Assembly: GCA_032622095.1 (NCBI GenBank)
Contig: CP136063.1
Span: forward strand, 122,222,723 to 122,286,722
DNA: 64,000 bases
Reading direction: 5' to 3'
Source of the DNA: Siphonodentalium dalli
Taxonomy: Eukaryota; Mollusca; Scaphopoda; Gadilida; Siphonodentaliidae
The notes beneath the pieces are model-generated. The model was not told the DNA's origin and searched no databases. It was given only the letters and a program-made list of their open reading frames with translations. A program made the translations under genes and the position numbers. This document shows positions 21,320 to 33,810 of this stretch, piece after piece (the first letter of the stretch is position 1; each line of letters begins with the position of its first letter).

Positions 21320-22170
21320 GTGTAGGACGGTTCGGGGTAAGCGGCCTCAACCATTCAACACTAATGGCTACATATCTTTTACCTGCCTTTGCATTTCAGT
21401 CACTTGGCCAAATACATGAAATTGGTTAAACAATTTTTAAACAACACCTATATTGTTAATGGGGGAATGGTCTGTGGCAAGTGGCCTCAACCATTCATGC
21501 TACCATCCTATAAATATAATATTGTCATGCAACTGCGGTCACTTGGAAGCGTTCTGGGTTCTGAGGGTGAAGTTAATTTTTGTCTGGGGTGAATTGCTGC
21601 AGCAAGCGGCTTCAGCTATTCTCGTTGGGCACGACAGCAAAGCGATCAGTTATTACCGCATGGTTATTCATTTAAGTGATAGGATTGTGTGAGGTTAGCG
21701 GCCTTCACAATCCCCTCAGCTTGCATGCTACTTCATACATCATGCATGAGTTGGATAATATGTCATGTCACATTCACGAAGCAAATAGTTATTATAGCAA
21801 TTTATAGCAGACTACATTCTAAGTATGTTTTATTCATTTAAGCATAAGATTGAGCGAGGTAAGCGGCCTCCGCAATCCCCTGAGCTTGAATGCTACTTTG
21901 TACACCACATGTCAGATCACATTCCATGGCAACTATTTGCTAAATTACACCAGCCTGGGCAAGCGGCTTTTGCTGGTGACCATTATTACACCTATCTTGT
22001 TAGCAATCTTATTTTGGCTGGGAATAAATTATTGTGTAAGCAATATTAGCTAGGATATTCGGTTATTATCAGATAATAGCAGACTATATGCTAAGTATGT
22101 TTTAGGTTTGGAGATGAATGCTGTTACTTACATCAGTCTGGGCAAGCGGCGCAGGCTGGTCATAGAGACG
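21320..22170 (+). repeat. Array of seven hairpins with common AAGCGG loop
   Basis: Seven stem-loops follow the recombinase stop. Each has a loop like TAAGCGG, CAAGCGG or TTAGCGG, often closed by GAGG/CCTC, and a different outer stem. Outer stems are GGACGGTT/AACCATTC (21327-21356), GAATGGT/ACCATTC (21465-21496), GAATTGCT/AGCTATTC (21591-21621), GGATTGTG/CACAATCC (21682-21713), GATTG/CAATC (21848-21877), CACCAGC/GCTGGTG (21948-21978) and ATCAGTCTG/CAGGCTGGT (22132-22160, two G-T pairs). Spacing is about 65-185 bases. Stems that vary in sequence but keep pairing point to selected structure. Confidence 0.7.
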
Positions 22171-22700
22171 GTACTTATCACAAAAATTCATTTTTCATAC
22201 ATGCTTAATTACACAGGGACCCATTAACAAGTAGTATGGGGGTTTGTCCCCTTGTAAATATTGTACAAATGTTGCGGTCCTGACTATTATATTGCATGAC
22301 ACCTTTATACTTGCATTGGGAGATGGATCTTGGCCTCCGAGGTAGTTGGGTGGGGTCAGGTTCCTACAGCCGGAATCGGTGACGGCTTATGGAACCTTGT
22401 GGCGTTTTAGTCTCCCATCTTTGAGCCTGACTATCATTTTTACATGTATATAATTTCATCTTGCCAAAATTTTAATAAACACGGCTACCATTTGATTGGG
22501 TAGCCATTTACCTCAATTGATAGTTGGCTCAAACCAAGCAACTCCCTCCGGGCCTCAGATTTGAACAGGGTAAATATGGGAAAAATCAGTAAGTCTCAAC
22601 TTGAGTGGGGTGAGGTGTCGCAATGATGGTTTTAATATATAGTATAGTATGTTAAGTTTAAATGTTATAGTACCGGATGTCAACATGAAGACGTCGAAGA
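22171..22700 (+). other. 3' tail region of YR element with one strong hairpin
   Basis: Non-coding. A two-part stem lies at 22359-22396 (GGTTCC/GGAACC outside, GCCG/CGGC inside). AATAAA occurs near 22472. The exact end of the retrotransposon could not be placed. Confidence 0.45.
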
Positions 22701-22739
22701 GCCATATGAAGTTTGGGATCAAATGGATGAAAAATGTTG

Positions 22740-23930
22740 GCAGAAGGGCACGCCAAACTACTTGGTGATGCAAATAATAAAATCTAAGATGGCTGCTGAG
22801 GTCATTTGTTTTTTTTTTAATTTGGAAAAATTTGAAGTATTTAGAGAAAATCGGATGAGGGATGTGGTCTGTATGGTATGGGTGAGGGATTTAGTCATGC
22901 AAAGAGTAAAATCTAAGATGGCTGAGGGCAGCAATGTTTTTCAACGAAAATCATTCAAACTCAATAGCTCCCATGCACTAAAGGTGACCCTAAACATGCC
23001 TATTAATTTTCAAAACAATTCTCCAATAAATACGGACTGCATGGTGTGCCGATGGATTCAGGAAAAAAAGAGGCTACCCCGATGATCGGTATGAAGTTTG
23101 GTGACGATCGGATGAGAGATGTGACCTGTGGGGTGTTCTAAAGGAAATTTTTGACTGATGGGCTGATGGGTCGATACACGCCCGGACGAAAGACAAGACA
23201 CCAACTAATGGCAATAAGTCAAACTTCACTTTGTCAAGTTAAGCTAAAAATGATTTCCAGAAAAGGAAAGGATGACTCCAGAACGGAAAGTGTGAATAAC
23301 GTCAATTGCACCTATTTTAAAAACAGTCATGATGATGAACCTCCAACACCAAATTTCATTCAGATCCAATAATCCATGTCTGAGATATATACGCAAATGA
23401 ACAAAAATCACAGATTTCCAGATAGACAAAGACGGAAAACTCTACTGACCCTCCATATCAAATTTCATCAGATACGATAACCCATGGCTGAGATATCAGC
23501 ACGGACAGAGAAAAAAAAACACATTTCCCTGATAAATAAAGAAGGATAACTCTAGAACGGAAAATGCGAACAACCCCATTTGCCCATCCTTTGAAAGCAG
23601 ACATGATGGTGAACCTCATTACCAAACTTCAGTCAGATCCGATAAACAATGTCTGAGATATATCTGAGGATCGACAAAAAAACCCACACTTTATAGAAAA
23701 ACAAACAAGGATAACTCTAGAACAGAAAATGCAAACAAACTCATTTGCCCCTCTTTTGATAGCAAACAACCATACCAAATTTCATACAGATATGATAACC
23801 CAAGGCTGAGATATATGCCTGGACAAACTGATGACTCGACAGATGGAGAGACAGACAGCCAAGCTAGACAGACAGATGGATGGGGAGCCAGAGAAGCAGG
23901 CAGATGCAGTCAATCCAGTATACCGCCACC
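22740..23930. repeat. Dispersed repeat block with roughly 190-base units
   Basis: It starts with AAGATGGCTG modules, then about three degenerate units of some 190 bases. Each unit contains 'gataactctagaac', 'atgatggtgaacctc', 'caaatttca..cagat' and 'ctgagatata'. It ends in a GACAGATGGA-type microsatellite (23825-23895). The same phrases occur at 780-940. The small open frames (22723-23085, 23151-23372) follow the repeat and are not credible genes. Confidence 0.7.
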
Positions 23931-25760
23931 ATTTTCTTTGAAAGTTGATTTATAATTGCCAACAAGCAACAGCATTGCATATAAACCATAAAGAATGACC
24001 TTGCCAATTTGGATATAAATTTTATGGGAATAACTAATTTTGAGCAAGATTATTCTCTATTCCCCAGGTGTTCCCACCCAATTTACTCCATCAAGTGTTA
24101 CACATTAACTTAGTGGATAGTAATTCTGAAAATATATTAGTATTTTCTTTTATTAGTCTGATATTATATACCTAAAATGTCCATTTTGCTCATTTTATCT
24201 AATATTTGGTCGCTTATTATACTTTTTTAATGATTAAAAAAAATTCCGAAATTAGCCAAAAATTTTGTGTTGGAGACAAAGTCACATGTAAAAATTCAAA
24301 TCATGTCATCAGTATAGTCACATGATCAACCGCTTGGTAAACTACTGACAACATATCACGATAGAGTTCATGATAGCCATAAATAGTGACAATTAATTTT
24401 CAGCATCTACTAAATTCAGTCTTCTTGCATTGAGTGACATTGAAGCTGATATTTTCAAATGGGCATATAAAAAGTGAAAGTTTGTGAGAAGTCATGCAAA
24501 AGGTAGGCACTGTTTTTCAATAGGTACAATGTTATTATCAGTATTATCAGTGATCTTCTCATCTTGCCACCAGGCATGGCTGAAACACTTTTCATAACGA
24601 AGGAAATCAATAGATGCAATAATCGTAGGGAAATCACATTCACGGATCAATGAAGAATTGGTGCAATCAGATACAAGGTATATTGAACTAACTGTAAACT
24701 GTGTGAGCAGTCATATGCTGCCTCAAGCTACGTCTGTCTCTTTTTCAAGGAATGAAAAACAACTCAATCCAGACTCAAAGATTTATATGTAATCATTGCA
24801 TCAGCTAATTTGTGTGAACCTATATCTTTTTTCATTTCAATTGGCATAATAATGAAATTGTCAATGACACTGTAGCTAATCTTGGAGAGGGTTAATGTCA
24901 TACATTAGTCAATGGAGCAATATGGAATGTCGAAAGTTTATAAATGTTAAGTATTACTAGAGGTCAACCCAAAGAGCCATATGATGTTTGGGATCAATTG
25001 GTCATACAAAGATATCATATGTGCTTTGTGACCTATTGCTCTAAATATCAGATACCAATACAGTTAAGTACAGAACAAATGATAACTATATGAAAAAAAA
25101 AAGCTATCTATACTAACTTTTAATGCATTTTTGGTGACCAAATTAAGAAAGATTTGACCACACTATACAATCGCACACATCGAACACTCCAGGAAACAAA
25201 AGACGCTGGTCCGAGAATCGCCATGAAACATCTTAATTCCATTTTGCAATCTCCCCGAGAAAATAATTCTACATACGGCATATTTCGAAATGAAGATGAA
25301 AGCTTCAAGCCTGTTGAGCTAAAAATATACATTTGTTTCCCCTGAACCTAAATACTCACAACAACACCTCTACTAAAATTATTTTATGCACCTAGTTCTC
25401 AGATGAATATTCCTTTTATTTCCAGCCTGGATGACACACATGCTAAAAATAATACTTATATTTTTTCTGCACTACCTAGAATGACAGATGTACCAACTCA
25501 AGTTTTTTATATATCTGCAAATAATAGTGTTGAAACGATTAGTCGACTAGTCGATGTCGACTATAATTTTGGCAATAATCGATTAACAATATCCTAGTCA
25601 ACTAATTGCCATATTTCCCAAAAAGTATAGATAACGGTTTCATTGGTAGCAATCTTTGATGCATGCAGTATACTCCCATATTTATCATCGCCCCTGTGTA
25701 TAAAGCACAAACGATTCCGATGGACCCCAAATATGAATGCCTGGTTGCGGTATTATAAAA
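23931..25760. other. Stretch without recognised genes
   Basis: AT-rich, only short frames. Part of a dispersed repeat ('ggagaggg..aatgtca..ttag..caatggagcaat') is present near 24880-25010; the same phrase recurs near 940-990, 36055-36110 and 37570-37680. A short palindrome GATTAGTCGACTAGTC lies near 25538. Confidence 0.5.
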
Positions 25761-25767
25761 CATGTTG

Positions 25768-28466
25768 TTGATCTAGATATTCAGTTATCACAGGAGGGGT
25801 AGCGACATGTTATTCTCCGGAATAGCAGGACACTTTTGACGTCTCATTGGAAAAATCATTGTCTGACTAAGTTAAGATCTAGCCAATTCCGATTTGACGT
25901 GTTCACTCACTCCTGACTCAGGGCTGGTATATGCTTATATTGTGTTGGATTAAGCCAATATATCAGTAAGATTTCTAATCAAGTCAATGACTCATTGTCA
26001 TATAACACACACACCCCTAAAGTAGACAATGGCTACATGGTATAAAGGAATAGCTCGCTGAACTTTACATACAATAATACACCTGTAACACATGCATATA
26101 TATGCGCAGTTGTGATATCATCTGGTGCAAAATAGACTGAAACCGCGCTTGAAGTCTCTATACTATTTGTGATCATTACTTTGTCGCAATCGCACGCTGA
26201 AATTTACCCCAATATTATATGTTAACGAACCCAAGCCGGACGCTTTGGGTCATATATAGACTATATCTGATTTTGTGATGTCACCAATTATTATCTAATA
26301 CGACACTGCTGTTTTAAATTTGTGCGACCACTTTTGTCGCACAGTAGATCGGTGGGCTTAAAGCATTAATGTCGTAATCGGAAAATCTTGTTACTGTGTC
26401 TTTTGATTACTGGTATTGCAAATGAGAATTATGAATTTTGAATTGCAATGTAAGTTCATTCGTAGTGGTAATAACGGGTAGTTTACATTTTATTGAGAAA
26501 ATAAGACACAATAAATATTGAGAAAATAAGACACAATAAATAACAACACTATAGTAACTACAGTCTACATACACCCTGCGGGATGAGTGAAAAGTTATCA
26601 AAATTTGTGATGTGAAATATAATAAGATTGACATCACAAATTTACCGATCTATACTGTGTGAAGGTGGGCCTTTAATGTACATAATATGGTACTGTACGG
26701 TACTGTGCAGAACGAAATAACATATATTTGATATGGAATTAATTGTTATCATAAGACTATATAGTACATACATGCATGTGATAATCCATCAATAATCATA
26801 CTATTTTCTGGAATCGAAGGAAAAGACATAATTATGAACGAAGCAGAAGCTACATTGATGCAGGTTCAGGCAAACTCAGTAAATGGGGAAAGTTACAAGA
26901 TGACATTGTTCGTCCACGGTGACACCTTATGAATGAAATGAACAGCTATGAAATGGACATGCTGCTCCATAAAGTATCTCAGCTGCAGCGCTCACCCAGC
27001 GTCAAGAAATATATTGCTTAAATTCAGTAAAAAAAATTCCCGTTCCCCTCTAGACAAGGTATAACTTTTTTCACTTTGATGTTTATGCCATGCATAGTCT
27101 AGCTGTCAATCAAGACTCCCGGAAGTACGATTGGCCTAATTTATACTCGAAATTACGATTGGGGTCCATTTTTTCGACGAACCGTTTTGCACGGAGTGTC
27201 ATTACTAATAATCACCCCAGGAAACACAGACTTCATGTGAATCTTATTTGGTGGGAATACCAGGGAATCTATAAACTAATTTTGATAAAAAAAAAATTAA
27301 TTAAAAGCCATAGCTGCCCTCATGTGAATGGTTGACTTTGGTTCGTTATTGCGCTAGCGTATGGTCATATTATGAGTGATGTTCATGATAACTGTCACTA
27401 TAGACTGTCGACATCGATAAATATAATGATAGATATGCATGTTTTAATAAATTTATGATAAAAACAGCTGTTAAAAATTGCATATCCAACACGTTGAAAT
27501 GGGCAGATCCTCAATGTCTAAGAAAATAATTTGACAATCTTGTGTGGGATTGTGATTGTTCTATATATAGTCGACGAAGGGGTACCGATAGATGTTATAT
27601 TTATGTAACATTATTTAACTTTTATTAAGAGAATTAAATGAAAGGTGGCATCAATAGTAAAAGAATTGTTTAGTTCAGGTCCAGTTGTATTTGGTTTCTG
27701 AAGACCAGTCACACTGTATACAATCACGGGATCGGTGTGCAGATAGGATACTTCCAGGTTCGTCTTCCAGCATATTTGTGGACAGAAGGTTTGTCTATTT
27801 TTTGTGCTCCTATTTCGCTATCATAATTGTGGTGAGTTATCTCTGACAAGCTGAATATACACACTGAGTAGCAGAAGCTACAAATTTGCGAAAATCCAAT
27901 TTTAATGTAGTTCAAAGTGTAACAGACGATGAATATATGGTTTTGAAGACAGTGACCTGCTGAAGGTATACAGGTTGGAGGACAAATCTTTTGAGTTGAT
28001 GTACAGGTTATCACACAATTGCATGTTATGTATCTGGGTGATAAAACACAACAGCTACAGAATGGTCATTGTACAGTCACCAAACATGAATATGAAATAA
28101 GATAATATACGTACAATGGGGTTCATGCTTACAAACCAACCTGAAGCCAGGTGGTTTGGGGCTGCAAGAGAGGGAGCCTGGGACTCTCAGGGAAATTCAC
28201 GCTTAACATTATCAACTGGAAATTTTAGAAGGAATATGTGTGCAAATTGTTCTGATATATAGACTGGCCGCCAAGTGGCAATATTTCACTGGACCGGGTT
28301 TTGGCGTATAAAGTTTTTTTCTGAGTGATTTTTGATAGTTGAATTATAATCCCTTATGCAGAAAAAGTTTACTGGACAGCTGACACCATTGAGGAATTTA
28401 ATATACTTGCCCTTAAAATATATAGGTCGCTACCCCTCTGGTGATGACTGAATATCTAGATCACCC
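25768..28466. mobile_element. Possible degenerate inverted-repeat element, 2.7 kb
   Basis: An imperfect inverted pair of about 40 bases brackets this region. The left arm at 25768-25808 contains TGATCTAGATATTCAG and GAGGGGTAGCGAC. The right arm at 28424-28465 carries the reverse complement. The interior has no recognisable transposase; the frames at 27090-27335 and 27724-28014 (minus) show no domain. No target duplication was identified, so an old DNA transposon and a chance rearrangement of one repeat family remain alternatives. Confidence 0.45.
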
Positions 28467-29545
28467 AAAATTGGATAAAATCCAGTGGGCATGGTAAACC
28501 GGGATATTATTCCCAACCAACTCAGTTTTCTGGATTGAATGTGTTGATATAGGTACCCCAGGTAGTCAATAAGCCATTGGAAGTATACAGGGGGATAGGA
28601 TGGGTATAAACGTATTTATGTAGTGAGAAACAAACATAAAGAGCGTTTTATACATTTAACCCTGGCGAGTAGTACCAGTTCGGGAGCTGATATGGTACAC
28701 CTCCATGCAACCCCCCCCCCCCCCAGGATATAACTTCACCCCACTCATATTCTTCCTTATCATATAACTTTTAAGCAATGCTATCACAACAATGAAAGTG
28801 TTAGTCCGGCAGCCAAACGCCATTTTTGCCCTCAACCTGTTTTTCGAGTATATATAGTTTATTTCTCAGCAGTTTTTATCAGTTCAGTCTTTGTATAAGA
28901 CGATACAAACGAGTGGACCGCTGTCAGCCTTGAGCAATTTTGTTTATGGAGCCTTAAACATACCCACCAAAAAAGCGCACAATGTCGACTGAGAATATAT
29001 ATACATGCGCAAATACATTAAATAAGCGGCCTAACATATAGGAATCCGAATACTTAATGTATATTTTATATTGCGGGCATCAACTCAACAATTAAGTGGT
29101 CAGTTGAGTTTGCGGTGTACTCGAAATGAAGAGCGTTTGTCGCTTTTTCACATATCGCGTCTGTATATCTTCTATATAGCCCGTCAGCCAATGTGACTAT
29201 TGTGATAGACCCATTTACTCAATGATATTTGTTATCTATATGACATTTCATTTTACCGCAGAAAAAGAGGTTTTCTAACATCGCGTGACAGACTCCGTGG
29301 TAGCATTAAAAATAAAGAGCGTTTTCAAATTGTTGCAGTTGACACGAAGACGCGACAACGCTCTTTATCATCAGCAGCTTAATCTTTAGCCGCCATCGAA
29401 TGAGCACGTGTTTTTACTTTGCTCTCGCTAATTCGCATTTATCTTCGATTGACTTCTATTCGATCTAGTAGACCCTATACTTTTTACTTGTATATAATTC
29501 GCTCTTTCTTACATCGATCATTTTCCTCGCATCACACTCTGTGGC
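28467..29545. other. Intergenic stretch with AAAGAGCG motifs
   Basis: No gene. A poly-C run lies at 28711-28724. ATAAAGAGCGTTTT or its complement occurs near 28637, 29127, 29313 and 29358; the last two face each other. Confidence 0.45.
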
Positions 29546-29548
29546 ATT

Positions 29549-32500
29549 ATGACGAATATTTGTGGCGTGCTTATAAACTGAGGATTCCAGTCGCAAAGAT
29601 CCATTAATAAATATCAGAATTGGCCCACAGTGCATAGAACATATTATAAGATGCAGCAAGATCTACAATGATGATCTTCACATAAATCTTCAGCAGCGCT
29701 ATGCTTGTGAACAAGCAATAGATATAACTTGCCACAGATATTGCTTAAATAAATATGTACACCCAAAAGAGGTCAAAAGGGCTCTCGGTAGACAAGATGT
29801 TGGCACCGAGGTGGACGCTCCGCCAGAAAAAAGGTATAAGCGGTCACAGAACGTTGCTTTCAATTTCAGACAGAACTGCCTTTTTTGTGGTGACCTGTGC
29901 AATGTGAATACTGACCCGAAAAACCCATCAAGATGGAGGCCAGCATATATATGTCGCCAAATCGACCACTCTAAGTCAGCCTTATCGTTTAAAGATCAGA
30001 TCTGATCAGTTTGCGATCGCAGACAAGACAAATGGTCAGATGAAGTCAGCGTTAGGGTATGTGGTGCTGTAAGTGATCTGCATGCGGCAGATGCCCGCTA
30101 CCACTCTGACTGCCGTTCCATGTTTATGTCTTCTAGAAATATTGAGACCGCATCGAAACAAGACAAACCTATTATGTCTGCGGATTGTGGTCCGCATTCC
30201 GAAGCCATGAAACATGTTATCAAATTTATGACAAACGACCAGTCTCTCACATGGAGTTCTGTAGATTTGTATAGCATGTATGTATAATTTGGTGGAACAA
30301 GTCCTTCTCGTATATGACATTGACATAGATTTGGAAAAGACTTCTAACTATGTAAGTGGAAGCATTCTAGAATTTCTTGGAAGTTTATCACCAAAATTGA
30401 ATCACACACTCCCAGCTCTTCTCATAGGCAATATTATAACGTCGGCAATACGAAATATACCAACTCCCCTCCAAGTGGGCTTGGCTGTTGCTCTTCCGAG
30501 ATTCAAAAGAGCTGATAAACAAGATGCAGGACTTTGTCGTGACATGTACCTATGACGAGTTGCTCAGATTAAAAAAATCTGCAGCGATAATGGCATCTGA
30601 AAATACTGATCTCACCTCAATATCTGATTCAAAAGACGGGCTGATTCAAGTAAATAGCTGATAATTTTGATGCGGACATCTCGTCACAAAATGGCAAGCT
30701 AAGCACCCATTCCCTGGCAGTTTTGCTGACACAACCAGATGGAACTTCCTCTGACGTTGCCCATCAAACTATACCATGGATTAAAAAGGGGGAAATGGCA
30801 ACTCCGATCGAATATGATTTGGATGTCGTTAGTTTTGATGGTCCACATAAACCAGAAATGCCAGATATGTATAAGAAGAGGCATGTGTCATCTCTCAAAA
30901 TGCTCTGTCAGATGGTAATGTCTGAACGTAGGGCAATTGAAACTGACTTCGCATTTTTGAAGGATGTTGTGGTTTCAGACAATTGTCCTGAGTTTAACGG
31001 ATACAACACGAGACTCTGCCGAGAATCTGGAGAATCAGCCCAACCTAAAACAAAAGCTGTGTATCTCCCCTTAATTGATATGCCCCCAGCAGACCCGGAG
31101 ACTATTATAACTGCAATGACGAAGGCACAACAGTTGACAGGAAAAGCGGGACAACAATACACTTTATTTACGGCTGACCAACAACTATATAAAATAGTTG
31201 TTCAAGTGCTGTGGACTTATCCTGACTCTTTCCCTTTCTTAGTACCTCGATTGGGTGGCATGCATTTATTGATGAGTTTTCTTGGTTCAGTTGGAACACT
31301 GATGGTAAATACCGGACTGTCTGAGATATTAGAATCAGTCTTTGGTGGTGTCGCAAAGATGCTTGTTGGGAAGAAATTTCCAATGAATATGAGGGCTATG
31401 CATTTATTGGCAGAAGAGTTGATGCGGAAACTGATTGAGAACAACGACTTCAAGTGTACAGAAGATCTGACTGACATGTTGGATAAACTTTCATAACAGA
31501 GTCGCACAACCAAGATGTGGGTTGATGCTTTTCTGAAACCGTGTTCATCATAATGCTTTATGTTCGAGCCGAAAGGGAAGGTGACTGGCCTCTGCATCTT
31601 GTGGCAGTAAATAAAATGTTGCCTTACTTTTTCGCATCTGGACATAGAAATTATGCGCCGTATGGTCTGTATTATCTAAGGCAGATGGAATCATTGCCGT
31701 CGAATATTCTGGCCCATTTCATGAAGGGAGAGCATGTGATGAGGCATTTGAATTGTTTTTGTAATGGTATCTGGAGTGACATGTATATAGAGACAACTTT
31801 CATGAGATATGGACATGGCAAATCAGGTATCATTGGCATAACGTTAAAACCTGAAACTCTGAAGACATGGGCACTTAGCCTGCATGCTTGTGGATACCTG
31901 AGTGACGGTATATCTAATTTATGAGATAGTCAAACCGGCGATACACCTCTGTGTAACCATAAAAAGGAAGGCAAGTCCAGAGTAAGTCGCGATAAAATGG
32001 ACAGGGAAGGATTACGAATCAAGCTGCAAAACTGCATTGATCTAATGAACCCAGTCGATCATCCGGAAGCAATTATCAACATTGCAACAGGTCGGATTGG
32101 CCCTATATCTGTAAATGTTGACAAAGTGTTATTGCTCGGAAATGAGAATATGTCAACATTTGAACAAAAGCTACCTGGTGGCTTCTATCATACCATATCT
32201 ATGCCTGTGCAGACTATGGCCATCATGAAGAAAGTGATAAAAGTTGGGGATACAAAGGTATATGACACCAACTTAATATATTCTACGGTGATTGGGCTTC
32301 AATCCAGCACGAGGTCAGTTGATATAGCGAACGTGCTGTCTCATGAGTTATCCCCGTTACCAACAGCACTATTCAATGACGCAGGAGATATGCGTATTCC
32401 GAAGTCAAAATCTGTATTGAAAAACAAGACTATGGTAGCATCAACTAAACTACACGCCGGGTTGAATCAGCAGGTATATCGTGCACTGTGATCGACGGAT

Positions 32501-33807
32501 GTGCTCCATTATGGATTCCCCATTGGCCAACATCCAGCAAGACACGACAAGCTATTGTGATGGACTTTGTCAATAAATTTAAAGACCACATACGACATAA
32601 ATTGTTGTCTGGTGATGTGTATTTGGTATTTGATAGATATGTTGAATATAGTACCAAATGTGCTACTAGGGCCAACAGAAGTGCAGATGTTTGTTGTCGG
32701 GAGATTAAGCTATCTGCCGCTTCATTGTTACCATCACAAAAACTTACTTTGATGGTAATTCTGAACAAGACACAACTAATAAATATTATTTGCGAACAGC
32801 TTGTTAATGACACCGTCTTTTCCCAACAAAATACATCAAAACATAAGTTGGTAATAACAGGTCAACACAAAACTCCAATACAGATAAGTAATGGTAGGGT
32901 GGTGAACATACCTGACATGACGACAACACACGAAGAGGCTGATAACATCATCGTCCAACAGGCTATTATGGTTGCATCCAAAGAAAGAAAGCGCGTTGTT
33001 GTTCTTGCTGATGACACAGATGTGTATGTTATGCTGTTGCATTTTTATATTGCTTGTGGTTTGAACATGCCCATGACAATGGAGTCCCCTGTGCACGGAG
33101 GGACGTGTGTGGACATAAAGGCAACTGTGGACAAACACCGGAATATCATACCTAATCTACTAACCACACATGCTCTTTCTGGGTGTGATACAGTGGCTGG
33201 TTGTTTTGGCATAGGTAAAGGTCTAGTTTTGAAAGTATTGCAAAATGGTTCTACCTTGAATAATTTGGGCGATGAATCGGCCATTTGGGCAGATGTTTTG
33301 GCAGAAGCAACACAAGTTATAGCCTTGTGTTATGGGTCTTCTGTGTCCTCATCGATGACCGATGCCCGCATTAATATGTGGATTACAAAGACAGGGAAGT
33401 CTGGCGCAACTAGTGCACCGAAGCTGTGCTCTCTACCACCAACAACAGAATCATTTGAGCTAAATGTCAAAAGGGCCCATTTGCAGACTTGTACCTGGAG
33501 AAATGCTCTCAGCCCAAATCCACCACAATTAATTCCAACAGACTATGGGTTCGATAGAGACGAACAAATGAAATCTTTGCAAGCGGTAACCGTCCCGGCA
33601 AATGTGACACTGGCACCCGAAGAGATCCTAAAACTAATCAGATGTTCGTATTCCACTCGCACGCCTTGCAAATCTTCGAGGTGCAGCTGTATTGGGTCTA
33701 GGTTAGCATGTACTGTTTTCTGCTCCTGTAAGGCAACTGTTGCATGCTGTAATGAACAGATGAAATTAGCTGAAACGTTTGACCAAAATTCAGATGTTGA
33801 TGAATGA
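29549..33807 (+). pseudogene. PIN/FEN-like nuclease plus CXC-tail protein, broken intronless copy
   Basis: One coding sequence can be followed without introns through all three frames. The N-terminal part has a zinc-like CLFCGDLC (near 29875) and the block DLHAADARYHSDC (near 30076). A central part (30723-31494) follows. The C-terminal frame (32488-33807) has three acidic blocks: EEADN (near 32936), VVLADDTDV (near 33000) and HALSGCDTV (near 33170, followed by GIGKG). They resemble the metal-binding acids of FEN/PIN-like nucleases. The C terminus is a Cys-rich segment (CKSSRCSC...CTVFCSC..CC) like a CXC/TSO1 repeat. In-frame stops lie at 30003, 31492 and 31922. Frameshifts lie near 30280 (duplicated ATGT), 30550, 30655, 31535 and 32487. 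I know this family only as recurrent uncharacterised invertebrate proteins. A transposon origin is possible but not shown here. Confidence 0.65.
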
Positions 33808-33810
33808 GTT

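Larger units (their letters stand above)
8793..22700 (+). mobile_element. Tyrosine-recombinase (DIRS/Ngaro-like) retrotransposon, old and heavily interrupted
   Basis: Once the younger insertions are recognised, pieces in one orientation line up. They are an SGNH-hydrolase-like ORF (8841-9640), a non-coding palindrome array (11330-11890), gag (12080-14184), an RT start joined to a tyrosine-recombinase N terminus (14185-15015), the rest of the recombinase (19567-19656 and 20788-21261), and a 3' hairpin array (21320-22170) with an AATAAA-bearing tail. Later insertions are at 9608-10976, 12766-13709, 15016-19561 and 19657-20779. RNase H and most of RT are deleted. Many indels and stops mark it as inactive. 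The outer borders and split terminal repeats were not found, so both ends are approximate. The SGNH part could belong to a neighbouring copy. Confidence 0.7.

Noticed and set aside
22723-23372. Open frames of 120 and 73 codons
   Set aside because: They lie entirely in dispersed repeat units that recur elsewhere without open frames.
25530-25600. GATTAGTCGACTAGTC palindrome as a hAT end
   Set aside because: No partner end and no 8-bp duplication found nearby.
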